The notes beneath the pieces are model-generated. The model did not search any database, had not been told where the DNA came from, and saw only the letters and a program-made list of their open reading frames with translations. From Holophaga foetida DSM 6591 (GTDB lineage Bacteria; Acidobacteriota; Holophagae; Holophagales; Holophagaceae): DNA of 45,571 nucleotides. The position numbers and the translations under genes were made by a program. The DNA is taken from NCBI RefSeq assembly GCF_000242615.2, contig NZ_KI912269.1, forward strand, positions 121,680-167,250, written 5' to 3'. This document shows, piece by piece, positions 34,354 to 42,806 of the stretch (its first letter is position 1; every line of letters starts with the position of its first letter).

Positions 34354-35651
34354 TACAAATAATCAAAAAAGCAATAAATCGGGCCATATAGCTGGCAAAT
34401 CAACGGTGCGGGCCCATATAACACTTGTACTTCATAATCAAGTATGGCATGACATTCCATGGAGAACTGTCCATGGTAACCAAAGCCAGAACCCTCGCCG
34501 ATCACCTCGAATCCTTGCCCGATCCCCGGAGCACGCGTGGTCAGCGGCACCTCCTTCTCGACATCATTCTCATCGCCGTCCTGGCCGTTCTCTGTGGCGC
34601 TGACAGCTGGGAGGACATCCACCGCTTCGCCAAGTCGCAGGATGCCTGGCTCAGGACCTTCCTCACGCTGCCCAACGGTGTGCCAAGCGCCGATACGATC
34701 AACCGGGTGTTCATCCTGCTCGACCCCAAGGCCTTCACAGAGTGCTTCCTCTCCTGGGTTCGCGACGTACGGAAGAAGGTTCCTGGGGATGTTGTGGCCC
34801 TGGATGGCAAGACGCTCCGGGCATCGCTTGCAGCCGGTAAGTCGGCCCTGCACATGGTCAGCGCTTGGTCCTCTGCGAACCATATGGTGCTTGGACAATG
34901 CGCCGTCAACGAAAAGAGCAACGAGATCACAGCTATTCCCGCACTCCTCAAGGTTCTGGATCTGAAAGGGTGCATCGTGACGATCGACGCCATGGGGTGC
35001 CAGAAGGGAATCGCCAGGGGGATCGTGGCGAAGAAGGCCGACTACCTTCTGGCCGTCAAGGGCAACCAGGAGCGCCTCCACAAGGCCATCAAGGCGTGCT
35101 TTGAAAGCCTGGATGCCAATTTGGTGGGCACTGCTCACGGCAGCGCCGAGTCTTTGGAGTCTCGACGTGGTCGGAATGAGCGGCGCCGCGTGACCACCCT
35201 GGATGCCGTTGAGCAACTTCCAGAGAGCATCCTCCTGGAATGGCCCAAGCTGGAGACGATCGTGCGAATCCAATCAGAATCGCTGCGCAACGGCAAGCCT
35301 GCCCTGGAAGAACGGTTCTACATCACCACCTTGTCCATGACCCAAGCCGAGGCTATTGGTTCGGCCGCCCGCCATCATTGGGGCATCGAGAACAAGCTCC
35401 ACTGGGTCCTAGACGTGGCATTTCGGGAAGATGCCAATCGGACTCGGAAGGGGAGCGGCCCTGAGTGCAGCGCGGTCCTCCGCCATATCGTGCTGAATCT
35501 CCTCCGGCAGGACCCGAACCCCATGGGAAGCATCAAGTTCCGCAGGATGCAGGCCGCCATGTCGCCGGATTATCGTATGGCTGCTTTGCTTGGATTCCCA
35601 CACAATGGAGAGACGACCTCTATCTAATAATTCCATCATGCGGTGGCCCTG
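34339..35651 (+). mobile_element. ISAs1-family insertion sequence, complete, 1313 bp
   Basis: Bounded by 15-bp inverted ends, CAGGGCCGCCGCATG and CAGGGCCACCGCATG (one mismatch), and by perfect 10-bp target duplications CATAGGACAT. It contains one full-length DDE transposase gene. Intact ends, an intact transposase and an exact target duplication all indicate a recent insertion. It lies within the M6 protease gene, in the opposite orientation to it. Confidence 0.96.
34473..35627 (+). CDS. ISAs1-family transposase
   Basis: 384 residues. DDE transposase with the family opening LADHLESLPDPRSTRGQRH, a first aspartate in ALDGKTLRAS, a second in TIDAMGCQ, and the C-terminal HWGIENKLHWVLDVAFREDANRTRKG stretch with the final glutamate. 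ATG 34473 is preceded by GGAGAA; an in-frame TTG at 34425 is less likely. It shows no frameshift or internal stop, so it is probably active. The stop lies 24 bp inside the right end of the element. Confidence 0.94.
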   Translation: MVTKARTLADHLESLPDPRSTRGQRHLLLDIILIAVLAVLCGADSWEDIHRFAKSQDAWLRTFLTLPNGVPSADTINRVFILLDPKAFTECFLSWVRDVRKKVPGDVVALDGKTLRASLAAGKSALHMVSAWSSANHMVLGQCAVNEKSNEITAIPALLKVLDLKGCIVTIDAMGCQKGIARGIVAKKADYLLAVKGNQERLHKAIKACFESLDANLVGTAHGSAESLESRRGRNERRRVTTLDAVEQLPESILLEWPKLETIVRIQSESLRNGKPALEERFYITTLSMTQAEAIGSAARHHWGIENKLHWVLDVAFREDANRTRKGSGPECSAVLRHIVLNLLRQDPNPMGSIKFRRMQAAMSPDYRMAALLGFPHNGETTSI

Positions 35652-36696
35652 CATAGGACATGAGAGACCAGTGCCCCAGACCGTAGTTGGTGTAATTAGT
35701 GTCATAGAGGTCGGGCAGATCTATCAGGGAATGCCCCAGTTCATGGGCAATGACACCCATGGGATGCTGGCGATCCCCGTCGTTCAGTTCGCCGTTCATG
35801 GCCCAGGTCGTCAGGGCCTTGGTGCCCGCGGTAACCGACGGCCCGCCCCAGGCGTGGGCCCAGATGGAAGGCGTCTTGGAACTTCCGGAGGTCTCGTAAC
35901 CGGCGGGGATGAAGTAGATGGCGGCCTCGCTGGGCGTGATCTCCCCATCCCCATTGGTGTCCAGGGCCGCGAAATTCACATAGCTGGCCGCCTGGGCGAG
36001 GGCCAGGTTCAGCCAGGCGATTTCCGCCGAATAAGTGCCGTCTTCACCATAATTGGGATGGTTGGCCGCAATCGTTACGCTCACCACCCCACTGGTGCTG
36101 GACTGGGTGTGGCTCACGGGTTGGATATCGACAACGTTGTAGGAATTATCCCGGTAGAACTGTCGGACAGACTTCACACCGGTTCCGGTCTGAAAGAGCA
36201 CGCCGTACCAGCTGGAGGGATCAGTCACAAGGGCCCGGTCTGCGAAAGCGACCAGGATGACCAGCAGCTTTTTGTTGCCTGTGACCGCCGAGGCCGATGA
36301 AAGCCCTGACAGCGCAGAGCCGGTCCGCCCCCCAAAGACCGCCTTGCGCTGGGTCGCAGTGGCGCGCTCCCGCAGCGTATCCCTTTTCGGACGCAAGCCC
36401 CCCGACAGAAAGGAGGGAGCAGGGGTTCCGGGAACCACAGCGTGACCCGATGGCCTCAGTGCACCCGAGACGGCCTCCCGTTGGGCATACTCCCAGAGCC
36501 CGGAAGCCTCGTTCCGCAGCACCGTGTAGCCCTCGAGGGTTTCGGTCCAGCCCTGGAATTCGTCTCCACGGATCCGAACAGGAATTCGGGTGCCATCGGG
36601 CTGTTCGAGTTCGATGATGTCAGGCCTGGCTGGGCCCGCCATCGCGGGAAGGGACAAAAGCAGGGCCACAAAGCCCAGAGGGAAGCGGCGGCTCAT
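35620..36696 (-). pseudogene. M6 metalloprotease, N-terminal part (interrupted by IS)
   Basis: 345 native codons (36696-35662), then about 13 codons read into the insertion element before a stop. Residues 1-20 are a signal peptide (MSRRFPLGFVALLLSLPAMA). A propeptide-like stretch follows. The catalytic domain from ~140 has a calcium-loop motif, DTNGDGEITPSE (246-257), and the zinc site HELGH (318-322) in VIAHELGHSLIDLPDLYD. It is cut at GHWSLMSY; the rest is at 33373-34338. ATG 36696 follows TAGGAG. The unbroken gene would encode 666 residues, an immune-inhibitor-A-like secreted protease ending in a dockerin-like module. The fragment keeps the zinc site but lacks the substrate-domain remainder. 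Confidence 0.92.
35637..35661. repeat. Right junction of ISAs1 element: 15-bp inverted end plus 10-bp target copy
   Basis: CATGCGGTGGCCCTG (35637-35651) is followed by CATAGGACAT (35652-35661), matching the left side. Confidence 0.93.
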
Positions 36697-36774
36697 GGTG
36701 GCAACTCCTAGTGTGGTGGCCCCATGATGTCAGCCCTGGGCAGGAAATGCGATCCACCCCTGTCCAGGATCCAT

Positions 36775-36909
36775 TCAGCGTTGCCCGCCAAGTATCACCG
36801 CCCCCTTGATGCTGTCCAGCTTGGGGAACTGGGCCTGCGGGGAAGGCTTGGTCGCCAGGGGTAGGGTAAAGCTCGCGAAGGCCGCGAGACTCCATGTTGC
36901 CTTGTGCAT
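36775..36909 (-). CDS. 44-codon exported small ORF after the ABC ATPase
   Basis: Starts 11 bp after the ABC ATPase stop, with an AAGG about ten bases upstream. It encodes a 44-residue peptide with a basic start, a hydrophobic core (WSLAAFASFTLPLA) and a possible signal cleavage before KPSPQAQ. The remainder is LDSIKGAVILGGQR. It may be a real small exported peptide or the stub of a larger gene that has been lost. It lies where a transporter permease would often sit. No homologue is recognised. Confidence 0.35.
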   Translation of the reverse strand: MHKATWSLAAFASFTLPLATKPSPQAQFPKLDSIKGAVILGGQR

Positions 36910-36920
36910 GGGATCTGCCT

Positions 36921-37667
36921 TCAATCCTTGTCCGCCCACTCCTTCAGGTGCTCCAGGTGCTGTTCCAGGCTGATGGGGGTGTTGGGCTCGTCGTGCTTGA
37001 TCCTGCCGTCCAGAAGCTTGACGATGCGGTGGGCGTGGCGGGCGATATCCTCCTCGTGGGTCACCAGGATGATGGTGTTGCCCCGCTGATACAGCTCCTC
37101 GAAGAGTGCCATGATCTCTACGCTGGTCTTGGAGTCCAGGGCGCCCGTGGGCTCGTCCGCCAGCAGGATCGAAGGATCGTTCACCAGGGCCCGGGCGATG
37201 GCCACCCGCTGGCGCTGACCGCCGGAGAGCTGGTTGGGCATGTGATCCGAACGCTGGCCCAGGCCCACGTCCCCCAGGGCCTTCTTCGACTTGGCATGGC
37301 GATCCAGGGGCTTGACCCCGGCGTAGATGAGGGGGAGCTCCACGTTCTGGAGCGCCGTAGTGCGAGCCAGGAGGTTGAAGGTCTGGAAGACGAAGCCGAT
37401 CTCCTCATTGCGGATCTGGGCCAGCTCATCGTCCGACATGCTGGAGACCACCTTGCCGTTCAGCTCGTATTCCCCGGTGGTGGGGGAGTCCAGACACCCG
37501 ATCACATTCATCAGGGTGGACTTTCCGGAACCCGAGGGCCCCATGATGGCCACGTATTCCCCCCGCTGGATGGAAAGGGAGACGCCATCCAGGGCCCGCA
37601 CCTCCATGTCGCCCATCTGGTAGACCTTGGTGATGTCCTGGAGCCGGATCAGGGGTGCTTCAGCCAT
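36921..37667 (-). CDS. ABC transporter ATP-binding protein (MacB/LolD type)
   Basis: 248 residues. Walker A is GPSGSGKST (~43-51), the Q-loop is in FVFQTFNLL, the signature is [15 protein letters not shown], Walker B is [13 protein letters not shown] and the switch histidine is in [20 protein letters not shown] after Walker A is typical of the MacB/LolD/YknY group, which works on lipoproteins, peptides or macrolides with an FtsX-like permease. No permease or membrane-fusion gene is adjacent, so it is an orphan ATPase here. ATG 37667 follows TGGAGG. Confidence 0.93.
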   Translation of the reverse strand: MAEAPLIRLQDITKVYQMGDMEVRALDGVSLSIQRGEYVAIMGPSGSGKSTLMNVIGCLDSPTTGEYELNGKVVSSMSDDELAQIRNEEIGFVFQTFNLLARTTALQNVELPLIYAGVKPLDRHAKSKKALGDVGLGQRSDHMPNQLSGGQRQRVAIARALVNDPSILLADEPTGALDSKTSVEIMALFEELYQRGNTIILVTHEEDIARHAHRIVKLLDGRIKHDEPNTPISLEQHLEHLKEWADKD

Positions 37668-37775
37668 GGGAACCTCCAGGAACGCAGACTCCCGCAGAGC
37701 CCGTTGGAATACAAGTGGGGATTCGAAGGGAAAGCCCCTGCTCTCACAATGGACCCGGGATTGGAGCGAAGGGTG

Positions 37776-37794
37776 TAGCCCAGCTGGCTACAAT
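37776..37794 (+). promoter_or_regulatory. Possible -10 box with overlapping palindrome upstream of the AEC gene
   Basis: TAGCC-CAGCT-GGCTA (37776-37790) overlaps a TACAAT box (37789-37794), about 60 bp before the AEC transporter start. No well-spaced -35 was found. Confidence 0.3.
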
Positions 37795-37855
37795 AGTCTC
37801 CGGTACTTTGGGAGCGGGCCGATGTCCGGCGCTCCGGGTTCCGTGGAAGGCCCTT

Positions 37856-38767
37856 TTGAGCAATATCGTCGACCAAGTCATCATCCTGTTCCTGCTGCTG
37901 GTCGTGGGCTTCTATGCCCGCAAGCGGGGCTTCATCGATGAGCGGGTGAACCGAGGGCTTTCGGACCTCCTGCTCAACGTCACCATGCCCCTGCTGGTCC
38001 TCGTCTCCTTCCTGCGCCCCTTCGAGAAGGCCATGCTGGGCCGGGCTGGGGAGATGCTCGCCCTCTCGATCCTCATGAACATCCTCCTGCTCCTGCTGGG
38101 CAAGGCCATGTTCTTCAAGGCCCCCCAGCACCGCCAGGCTCCCTGGCGCTTCATCACGGCCTTCTCCAACTGCGGCTTCATGGGGATCCCCCTGCTGGCC
38201 AGCCTCTTCCCCGATGTGGGGGTCTTCTTCGGCGCCGTCTTCCAGCTCCCATTCTGGGTCTTCATGTTCAGTTCCGGCATCACCCTCTTCACCGGCAAGA
38301 CCCGTTTCAAGGATATGTGGAAGGCGGTGATGAACCCCATCCTCATGGCCACCCTGGCGGGCATCGTGCTCTATCTCTGCTCGGTGCCGTTCCCCCGCCC
38401 CGTGACCCAGACCATGACCATGGTCGGGAACATGACCACCCCGCTCTCCATGATGATCATCGGAGCCATGCTGGCGGAGGTGAAGGCTAAGGAGGTCTTC
38501 TCAGGCGTCTCCATCTACATGATCAGCGCCGTGCGCCTCCTGCTGGCCCCGGCCCTGACCTTCCTGGTATGCAGGCTCTTCCATGCGGATCCTGTCATCA
38601 CCCGGATCCTGGTGGTCATCGAAGCCCTGCCCTCCGCCGCCACGGTGGCGGTCTTCTCCCAGATCTACGGCGGGGACAACGCCTACACCTCGCGCTGCGT
38701 CTTCCTGAGCACGGCCCTCAGCCTCCTCACCCTGCCCCTGGTGGTGCGCCTGCTAGACTGCTTCTGA
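37856..38767 (+). CDS. AEC family (auxin efflux carrier-type) transporter
   Basis: About 303 residues with roughly ten hydrophobic helices and the inverted-repeat layout of the AEC family, which moves organic anions such as malate or malonate in bacteria. Typical segments are LLNVTMPLLVLVSFLRPF, AFSNCGFMGIPLLASLF (the crossover-type helix of the first half) and EALPSAATVAVFSQIYGGD with TSRCVFLSTALSLLTLPL in the second half. The likely start is TTG 37856 with GGAAGG before it; the upstream open frame is not protein-like. The substrate is not predictable. It lies 17 bp before the LplT-like gene and may be co-transcribed. Confidence 0.88.
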   Translation: MSNIVDQVIILFLLLVVGFYARKRGFIDERVNRGLSDLLLNVTMPLLVLVSFLRPFEKAMLGRAGEMLALSILMNILLLLLGKAMFFKAPQHRQAPWRFITAFSNCGFMGIPLLASLFPDVGVFFGAVFQLPFWVFMFSSGITLFTGKTRFKDMWKAVMNPILMATLAGIVLYLCSVPFPRPVTQTMTMVGNMTTPLSMMIIGAMLAEVKAKEVFSGVSIYMISAVRLLLAPALTFLVCRLFHADPVITRILVVIEALPSAATVAVFSQIYGGDNAYTSRCVFLSTALSLLTLPLVVRLLDCF

Positions 38768-38784
38768 CCTGTTCAGGAGCATGA

Positions 38785-40050
38785 ATGACTCTGGATTCTG
38801 AAGCACAGCAGCTCCGCCAGGCCCGGAGCCGTTTCGCGGCCATGGCGAGCTCTTACTTCATGGGCACCTTCAACGACAACTTCTACAAGCAGGCCGTCAT
38901 GCTCCTGGCGGTGACCCTGGGAATGAAGCAGTTCCAGGGTCTGGTGGGAGCGGCCTTCACCATCCCCTTCATCCTCTTCGCCGCCCCGGCGGGGTGGTTC
39001 GCCGACCGCTTCCCCAAGCGCCGCATCGTCATCGGCGCCAAGAGCCTTGAGCTCCTGGCCGCCTTCGTCGGGGCCTACGGCATCCTGGCAGGCCACATGT
39101 GGGTCATGATCGGCATGGTAGGGCTCATGGGCCTCCAGTCCACCTTCTTCAGCCCGGCCCTGAACGGATCGATCCCCGAACTCTACCCCCCCAGCCACGT
39201 CACCCAGGCCAACGCCATGCTCCGCATGATCGTGAGCGTGGGCATCCTGGTGGGCATCACCCTCTCGGGCTTCGTCCTGGGCATGAAGGGCAGTCCCCTC
39301 CTGGGGGCCTCCTTCGGCCACGGAATGGTGGGCCTTGCGGTGATCCTCTTCGCCCTCATCGGCCTGGGCGTGAGCCTGGGCATTCCCTCCAGGCCCGCCG
39401 CTGACCCCGGACGCCCCTTCCCCTGGACCGGCCCCCTGGACACCTTCCGGGAGCTGGGAGCCATCTGGCGGGACCACCAGCTGGGCCGGGTCCTGCTGGC
39501 GGATGTCTTCATCTGGTCCGCGGGGGTCTTCCAGCTCCTGGTGATCAACACCCTGGGCAAGGAACAGTTCCACCTGGGGGATGCCCGGACCTCTCTGCTG
39601 GTGGCCAGCCAGCTCCTGGGCCTGGCCTTCGGGGGACTCCTCTCCGCCCGCTTCGCCAGGGGCGGGCGCTGGTTCCGGGTGCTCCTGCCCGCAGGCCTCG
39701 TCATGGGCGCCGCCATGCTGGCCCTGGCCCTGGTGCCCATGATGGCCCAGGGCATCCAGATCCCTGCCCTCTATGCCCTCATCGCCCTCGCTGGGGCCGG
39801 GGGTGGCCTCTTCATGATCCCTTGCGAAAGCTTCCTCCAGGTGCGACCGGCCCCCGAGCGCAAGGGAGCGGTCTGGGCCAGTGCCAATTTCGCCGCATTC
39901 CTGGGGATGTCCGCCGTGAGCCTGGCCTACACCCTGATCCCGGCCCTGAGCGCCCTCCTCCCCACCCTGGCCTACGGCGGCCTGGGCGTAGCCTCCCTCG
40001 GCTTTACCCTCTGGCTGGCGCTGGAGTTTCGCAACAAGGAGTGGGCTTGA
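38785..40050 (+). CDS. lplT: LplT-like lysophospholipid transporter (MFS)
   Basis: 421 residues, 11-12 hydrophobic helices, major facilitator superfamily. The N-terminus SSYFMGTFNDNFYKQAVMLL, with the acidic FNDN motif, and the loop GWFADRFPKRRIVIGAK match LplT. LplT flips lyso-phosphatidylethanolamine across the inner membrane for re-acylation by Aas. The stop overlaps the start of the aas-like gene (TTGA), which strongly supports the pairing. ATG 38785 follows AGGAG. Confidence 0.9.
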   Translation: MTLDSEAQQLRQARSRFAAMASSYFMGTFNDNFYKQAVMLLAVTLGMKQFQGLVGAAFTIPFILFAAPAGWFADRFPKRRIVIGAKSLELLAAFVGAYGILAGHMWVMIGMVGLMGLQSTFFSPALNGSIPELYPPSHVTQANAMLRMIVSVGILVGITLSGFVLGMKGSPLLGASFGHGMVGLAVILFALIGLGVSLGIPSRPAADPGRPFPWTGPLDTFRELGAIWRDHQLGRVLLADVFIWSAGVFQLLVINTLGKEQFHLGDARTSLLVASQLLGLAFGGLLSARFARGGRWFRVLLPAGLVMGAAMLALALVPMMAQGIQIPALYALIALAGAGGGLFMIPCESFLQVRPAPERKGAVWASANFAAFLGMSAVSLAYTLIPALSALLPTLAYGGLGVASLGFTLWLALEFRNKEWA

Positions 40051-42662
40051 TCGCGTCGATTCTCTGTGCCCTGGCCAAACCTCTGACCGCGCTCAGATAC
40101 AAGGTGAGCATTGAGGGGAATATTTCGCCGACCCTTGGGGGTCGGCGAGGGGGCATTCTCTTCCTTCCCAACCACCCGGGACTGATCGATCCCGTCCTGG
40201 TGCGGCTCCAGCTCCAGAACCCCTTCGAGCCCTGGGTCCTGGCGGACAAAGACCGGATCTCCGGAAAAGCCACCGCCTGGATCGCCCGGCACTTCAAGAC
40301 CATGCCCCTGCCGGACCCAGCGGTCTACGGCGAGGCCGCCAAGGGCAAGGTAGAGGAGACCCTGGAGGCCTGCGCGGAGGTCCTGAAGCGGGGTGAGAAT
40401 CTCATGCTCTACCCCGCCGGGCACCTCATGCGCAGCCACCTGGAGGATCTGGGAGCCAGCAGTGCAGTGGAGGCCCTGCTGAAGAAGGCCCCGGGAACCC
40501 GCATCGTCCTCATCCGCACCACCGGTCTCTGGGGCAGCGCGTCCAGCCGCATCCACGGCGTCAGCCCCCAGATGGGCGCCTTCCTGGGCATGGGAATCCG
40601 CAAGCTCCTGGCCAACGCCCTGTTCTTCCTCCCCAAACGGCCGGTCCGTATCACCCTGAAGGAAGCGGTGGACTTCCCCTACCAGGGCACCCGGGAGCAG
40701 CAGAACCGCTACATGGAGGCCTTCTACAACCTTGAAGCCCCCGCAGGGCGCTACGTCCCCTACGGGTTCTGGGAGAACCGGGAAGGCGGGGAGATGCCGG
40801 ACCCCATCCCCCCAAAGATCGTCGGAGACCCCGCTAAAGTGGACGTCGCGATCCGTCAGCGGGTCCTGGATTTCCTGAAGGACTTGAGCGGATGTCCCGA
40901 ACTCCAGGACGGGCATCAGCTGGCCCGGGACCTGAGCCTGGACAGCCTGGGACGCCTGGAGATCATCAACTGGCTCTCCCAGGAATACCGGGTGGAGGCC
41001 TCCGATCCCGAAGCCCTTGGCAGCGTCGGCGATGTGATCCTGGCGGCGGCTGGCCTTCTGGACACCAGCGGCCAACGCCAGCTCAAGCCCATCGATCCCA
41101 GATGGTTCGCTCCTCGCCGGGTGCCGGTCTCGCTCCCCGAGGGCGCAAACCTCGCCCAAGCCTTTCTGAACCGCGCCAAGCGCGAGCCCGATGCGGCCAT
41201 CCTGGCGGACCAGAGCTCCGGCGTGAAGAGCTACCGCGACATCATCCTGGGCATCCTCGCCCTTCGCCCCACCCTGAAGGCCATCGAGGGCCAGTACGTC
41301 GGCATCATGCTCCCGGCCTCCGTGGGCGCCGCCATCCTCTACATGACGGCCCTCTTTGCCGGGAAGACACCCGTGATGGTGAACTGGACCGTGGGCCCCA
41401 GGAACCTCAAGCACGGCCTGGACCTCCTGAAGGTCACGAAGGTGCTCAGCGCCCGGCAGCTCGTCACCAGGCTGGAAGCCCAGGGCATGGATCTTTCGAG
41501 CCTGCAGGACCGTTTCCTCCTCCTGGAGGATGTGGGCAAGACCCTGTCCCTGGGCCGCAAGATCCTGGCCCTCCTCCAGAGCCGCCTCTGGTGGGGCGGC
41601 CTGCGCCGGGCCAAGGTGACTGATACCGCAGTGGTGCTCTTCACCTCCGGCTCCGAGAACCTGCCCAAGGCAGTGCCCCTGAGCCAGGGCAACCTCCTGG
41701 CCAACATCCATGACCTGATCTCGGCCTATCCATTCCTGGACGGCCACCGTTTCACGGGCATCCTGCCCCCCTTCCACTCCTACGGCCTCAACACCACCAC
41801 CATCCTGCCCCTCTGCGCGGGCGTGCCCACGGTCTTCCATCCCAACCCCACGGAAGGGGCGGCCCTGGCGGCCATCATCCAGGCCTACGGCGCCTCCTTC
41901 CTCCTGGGCACCCCCACCTTCCTGAACGGTGCCGTGAGGGCGGCCACGGACGAGCAGCTCGCCAGCCTCAAGTTCGTCATCACCGGGGGCGAGAAGTGCC
42001 CCGAGAGCCTCTACGCCACCCTCGACCAGCGTTTCCCGGAAATGATCATCCTGGAAGGCTACGGCATCACCGAATGCTCCCCAGTGGTGAGCGGCAACCG
42101 CAAGGATAATCGACGCCACGGCACCATCGGCCTGCCCATGCCCTCCCTGCGCCACGTCCTCGTGGACCCCGAAACGGGCGAGCGGGCCGAGCCCGGCCGC
42201 CCCGGGATGCTCCTGGTCCAGGGCCCCAGCGTCTTCAGCGGCTACCTGGACTACGAGGGTCCCTCCCCCTTCCAGGACTTCGAGGGCAGCGCCTGGTATC
42301 GCACCGGGGATCTGGTGAAAGAGGAGGATGGCCACCTGGTCTTCGCCGGGCGCCTCAAGCGCTTCGTCAAGCTCGGGGGCGAGATGGTGAGCCTCCCCGC
42401 GGTGGAGGAGGCCCTCATCGCCCGCTTCGGCCACGAGGATGACGAAGAGATCATCCTCGCCGTGGAAGCCACCCCCGACGAGCACAATCCAGAGCTGGTG
42501 CTCTTCACCATCCGCGACATCTCCCGGGAAGCCGCCAACGCCGCCATCCGCGAAGCAGGCCTCAGCCCCATCCACAACATCCGCAGAGTGGAGAAGGTGG
42601 ACAAGATCCCCACCCTGGGGACCGGGAAGACGGATTACCGGAGCTTGAAGGCAAGGCTGTAG
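40047..42662 (+). CDS. aas: Aas-like acyltransferase / acyl carrier / acyl-ACP synthetase fusion
   Basis: 871 residues from TTG 40047, which overlaps the lplT stop and has AAGGAG upstream. Three parts are seen. A PlsC-type acyltransferase (~1-240) has the NHPGLID motif, HX4D with H43 and D48. An acyl-carrier-like domain (~270-345) has LSLDSLGRLE with S300 as likely phosphopantetheine site. An AMP-forming acyl ligase (~370-871) has LFTSGSENLPKAVPLSQGN, EGYGITECSP, YRTGDL and the C-terminal lysine in TLGTGKTDYR. E. coli Aas has the first and last parts and borrows free ACP; here the carrier is built in. Its role would be to activate a fatty acid, load its own carrier and re-acylate lysophospholipid at the inner membrane. 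Confidence 0.92.
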   Translation: MIASILCALAKPLTALRYKVSIEGNISPTLGGRRGGILFLPNHPGLIDPVLVRLQLQNPFEPWVLADKDRISGKATAWIARHFKTMPLPDPAVYGEAAKGKVEETLEACAEVLKRGENLMLYPAGHLMRSHLEDLGASSAVEALLKKAPGTRIVLIRTTGLWGSASSRIHGVSPQMGAFLGMGIRKLLANALFFLPKRPVRITLKEAVDFPYQGTREQQNRYMEAFYNLEAPAGRYVPYGFWENREGGEMPDPIPPKIVGDPAKVDVAIRQRVLDFLKDLSGCPELQDGHQLARDLSLDSLGRLEIINWLSQEYRVEASDPEALGSVGDVILAAAGLLDTSGQRQLKPIDPRWFAPRRVPVSLPEGANLAQAFLNRAKREPDAAILADQSSGVKSYRDIILGILALRPTLKAIEGQYVGIMLPASVGAAILYMTALFAGKTPVMVNWTVGPRNLKHGLDLLKVTKVLSARQLVTRLEAQGMDLSSLQDRFLLLEDVGKTLSLGRKILALLQSRLWWGGLRRAKVTDTAVVLFTSGSENLPKAVPLSQGNLLANIHDLISAYPFLDGHRFTGILPPFHSYGLNTTTILPLCAGVPTVFHPNPTEGAALAAIIQAYGASFLLGTPTFLNGAVRAATDEQLASLKFVITGGEKCPESLYATLDQRFPEMIILEGYGITECSPVVSGNRKDNRRHGTIGLPMPSLRHVLVDPETGERAEPGRPGMLLVQGPSVFSGYLDYEGPSPFQDFEGSAWYRTGDLVKEEDGHLVFAGRLKRFVKLGGEMVSLPAVEEALIARFGHEDDEEIILAVEATPDEHNPELVLFTIRDISREAANAAIREAGLSPIHNIRRVEKVDKIPTLGTGKTDYRSLKARL

Positions 42663-42748
42663 AACGCTGCTGCGCCACCATCGGGTCATGGCGGGGCAAT
42701 CCCTACCCCCTAAGCACTTAAATACCCACTAATTAAACATAAAAAGGT

Positions 42749-42778
42749 TATAATCCAAAGTTGCACACACCGTGCAAC
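42749..42778 (+). promoter_or_regulatory. -10 box and palindromic operator candidate
   Basis: A perfect TATAAT (42749-42754) in an AT-rich stretch is followed at the expected start site by the palindrome GTTGCAC-ACACC-GTGCAAC (42760-42778). The Yip1/Sel1 gene begins 29 bp later. No clear -35 box at 17 bp, which may mean an activated promoter. The palindrome is placed to block initiation. Confidence 0.45.
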
Positions 42779-42806
42779 CTGCTCTACCCATGCGGAGGCC
42801 TAAACC

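Noticed and set aside
39972..42689. A 905-codon open frame antisense to the aas-like gene
   Set aside because: It mirrors a well-supported enzyme gene. Its Gly/Glu/Asp/His-rich composition without domains is the usual shadow of GC-rich codon use.
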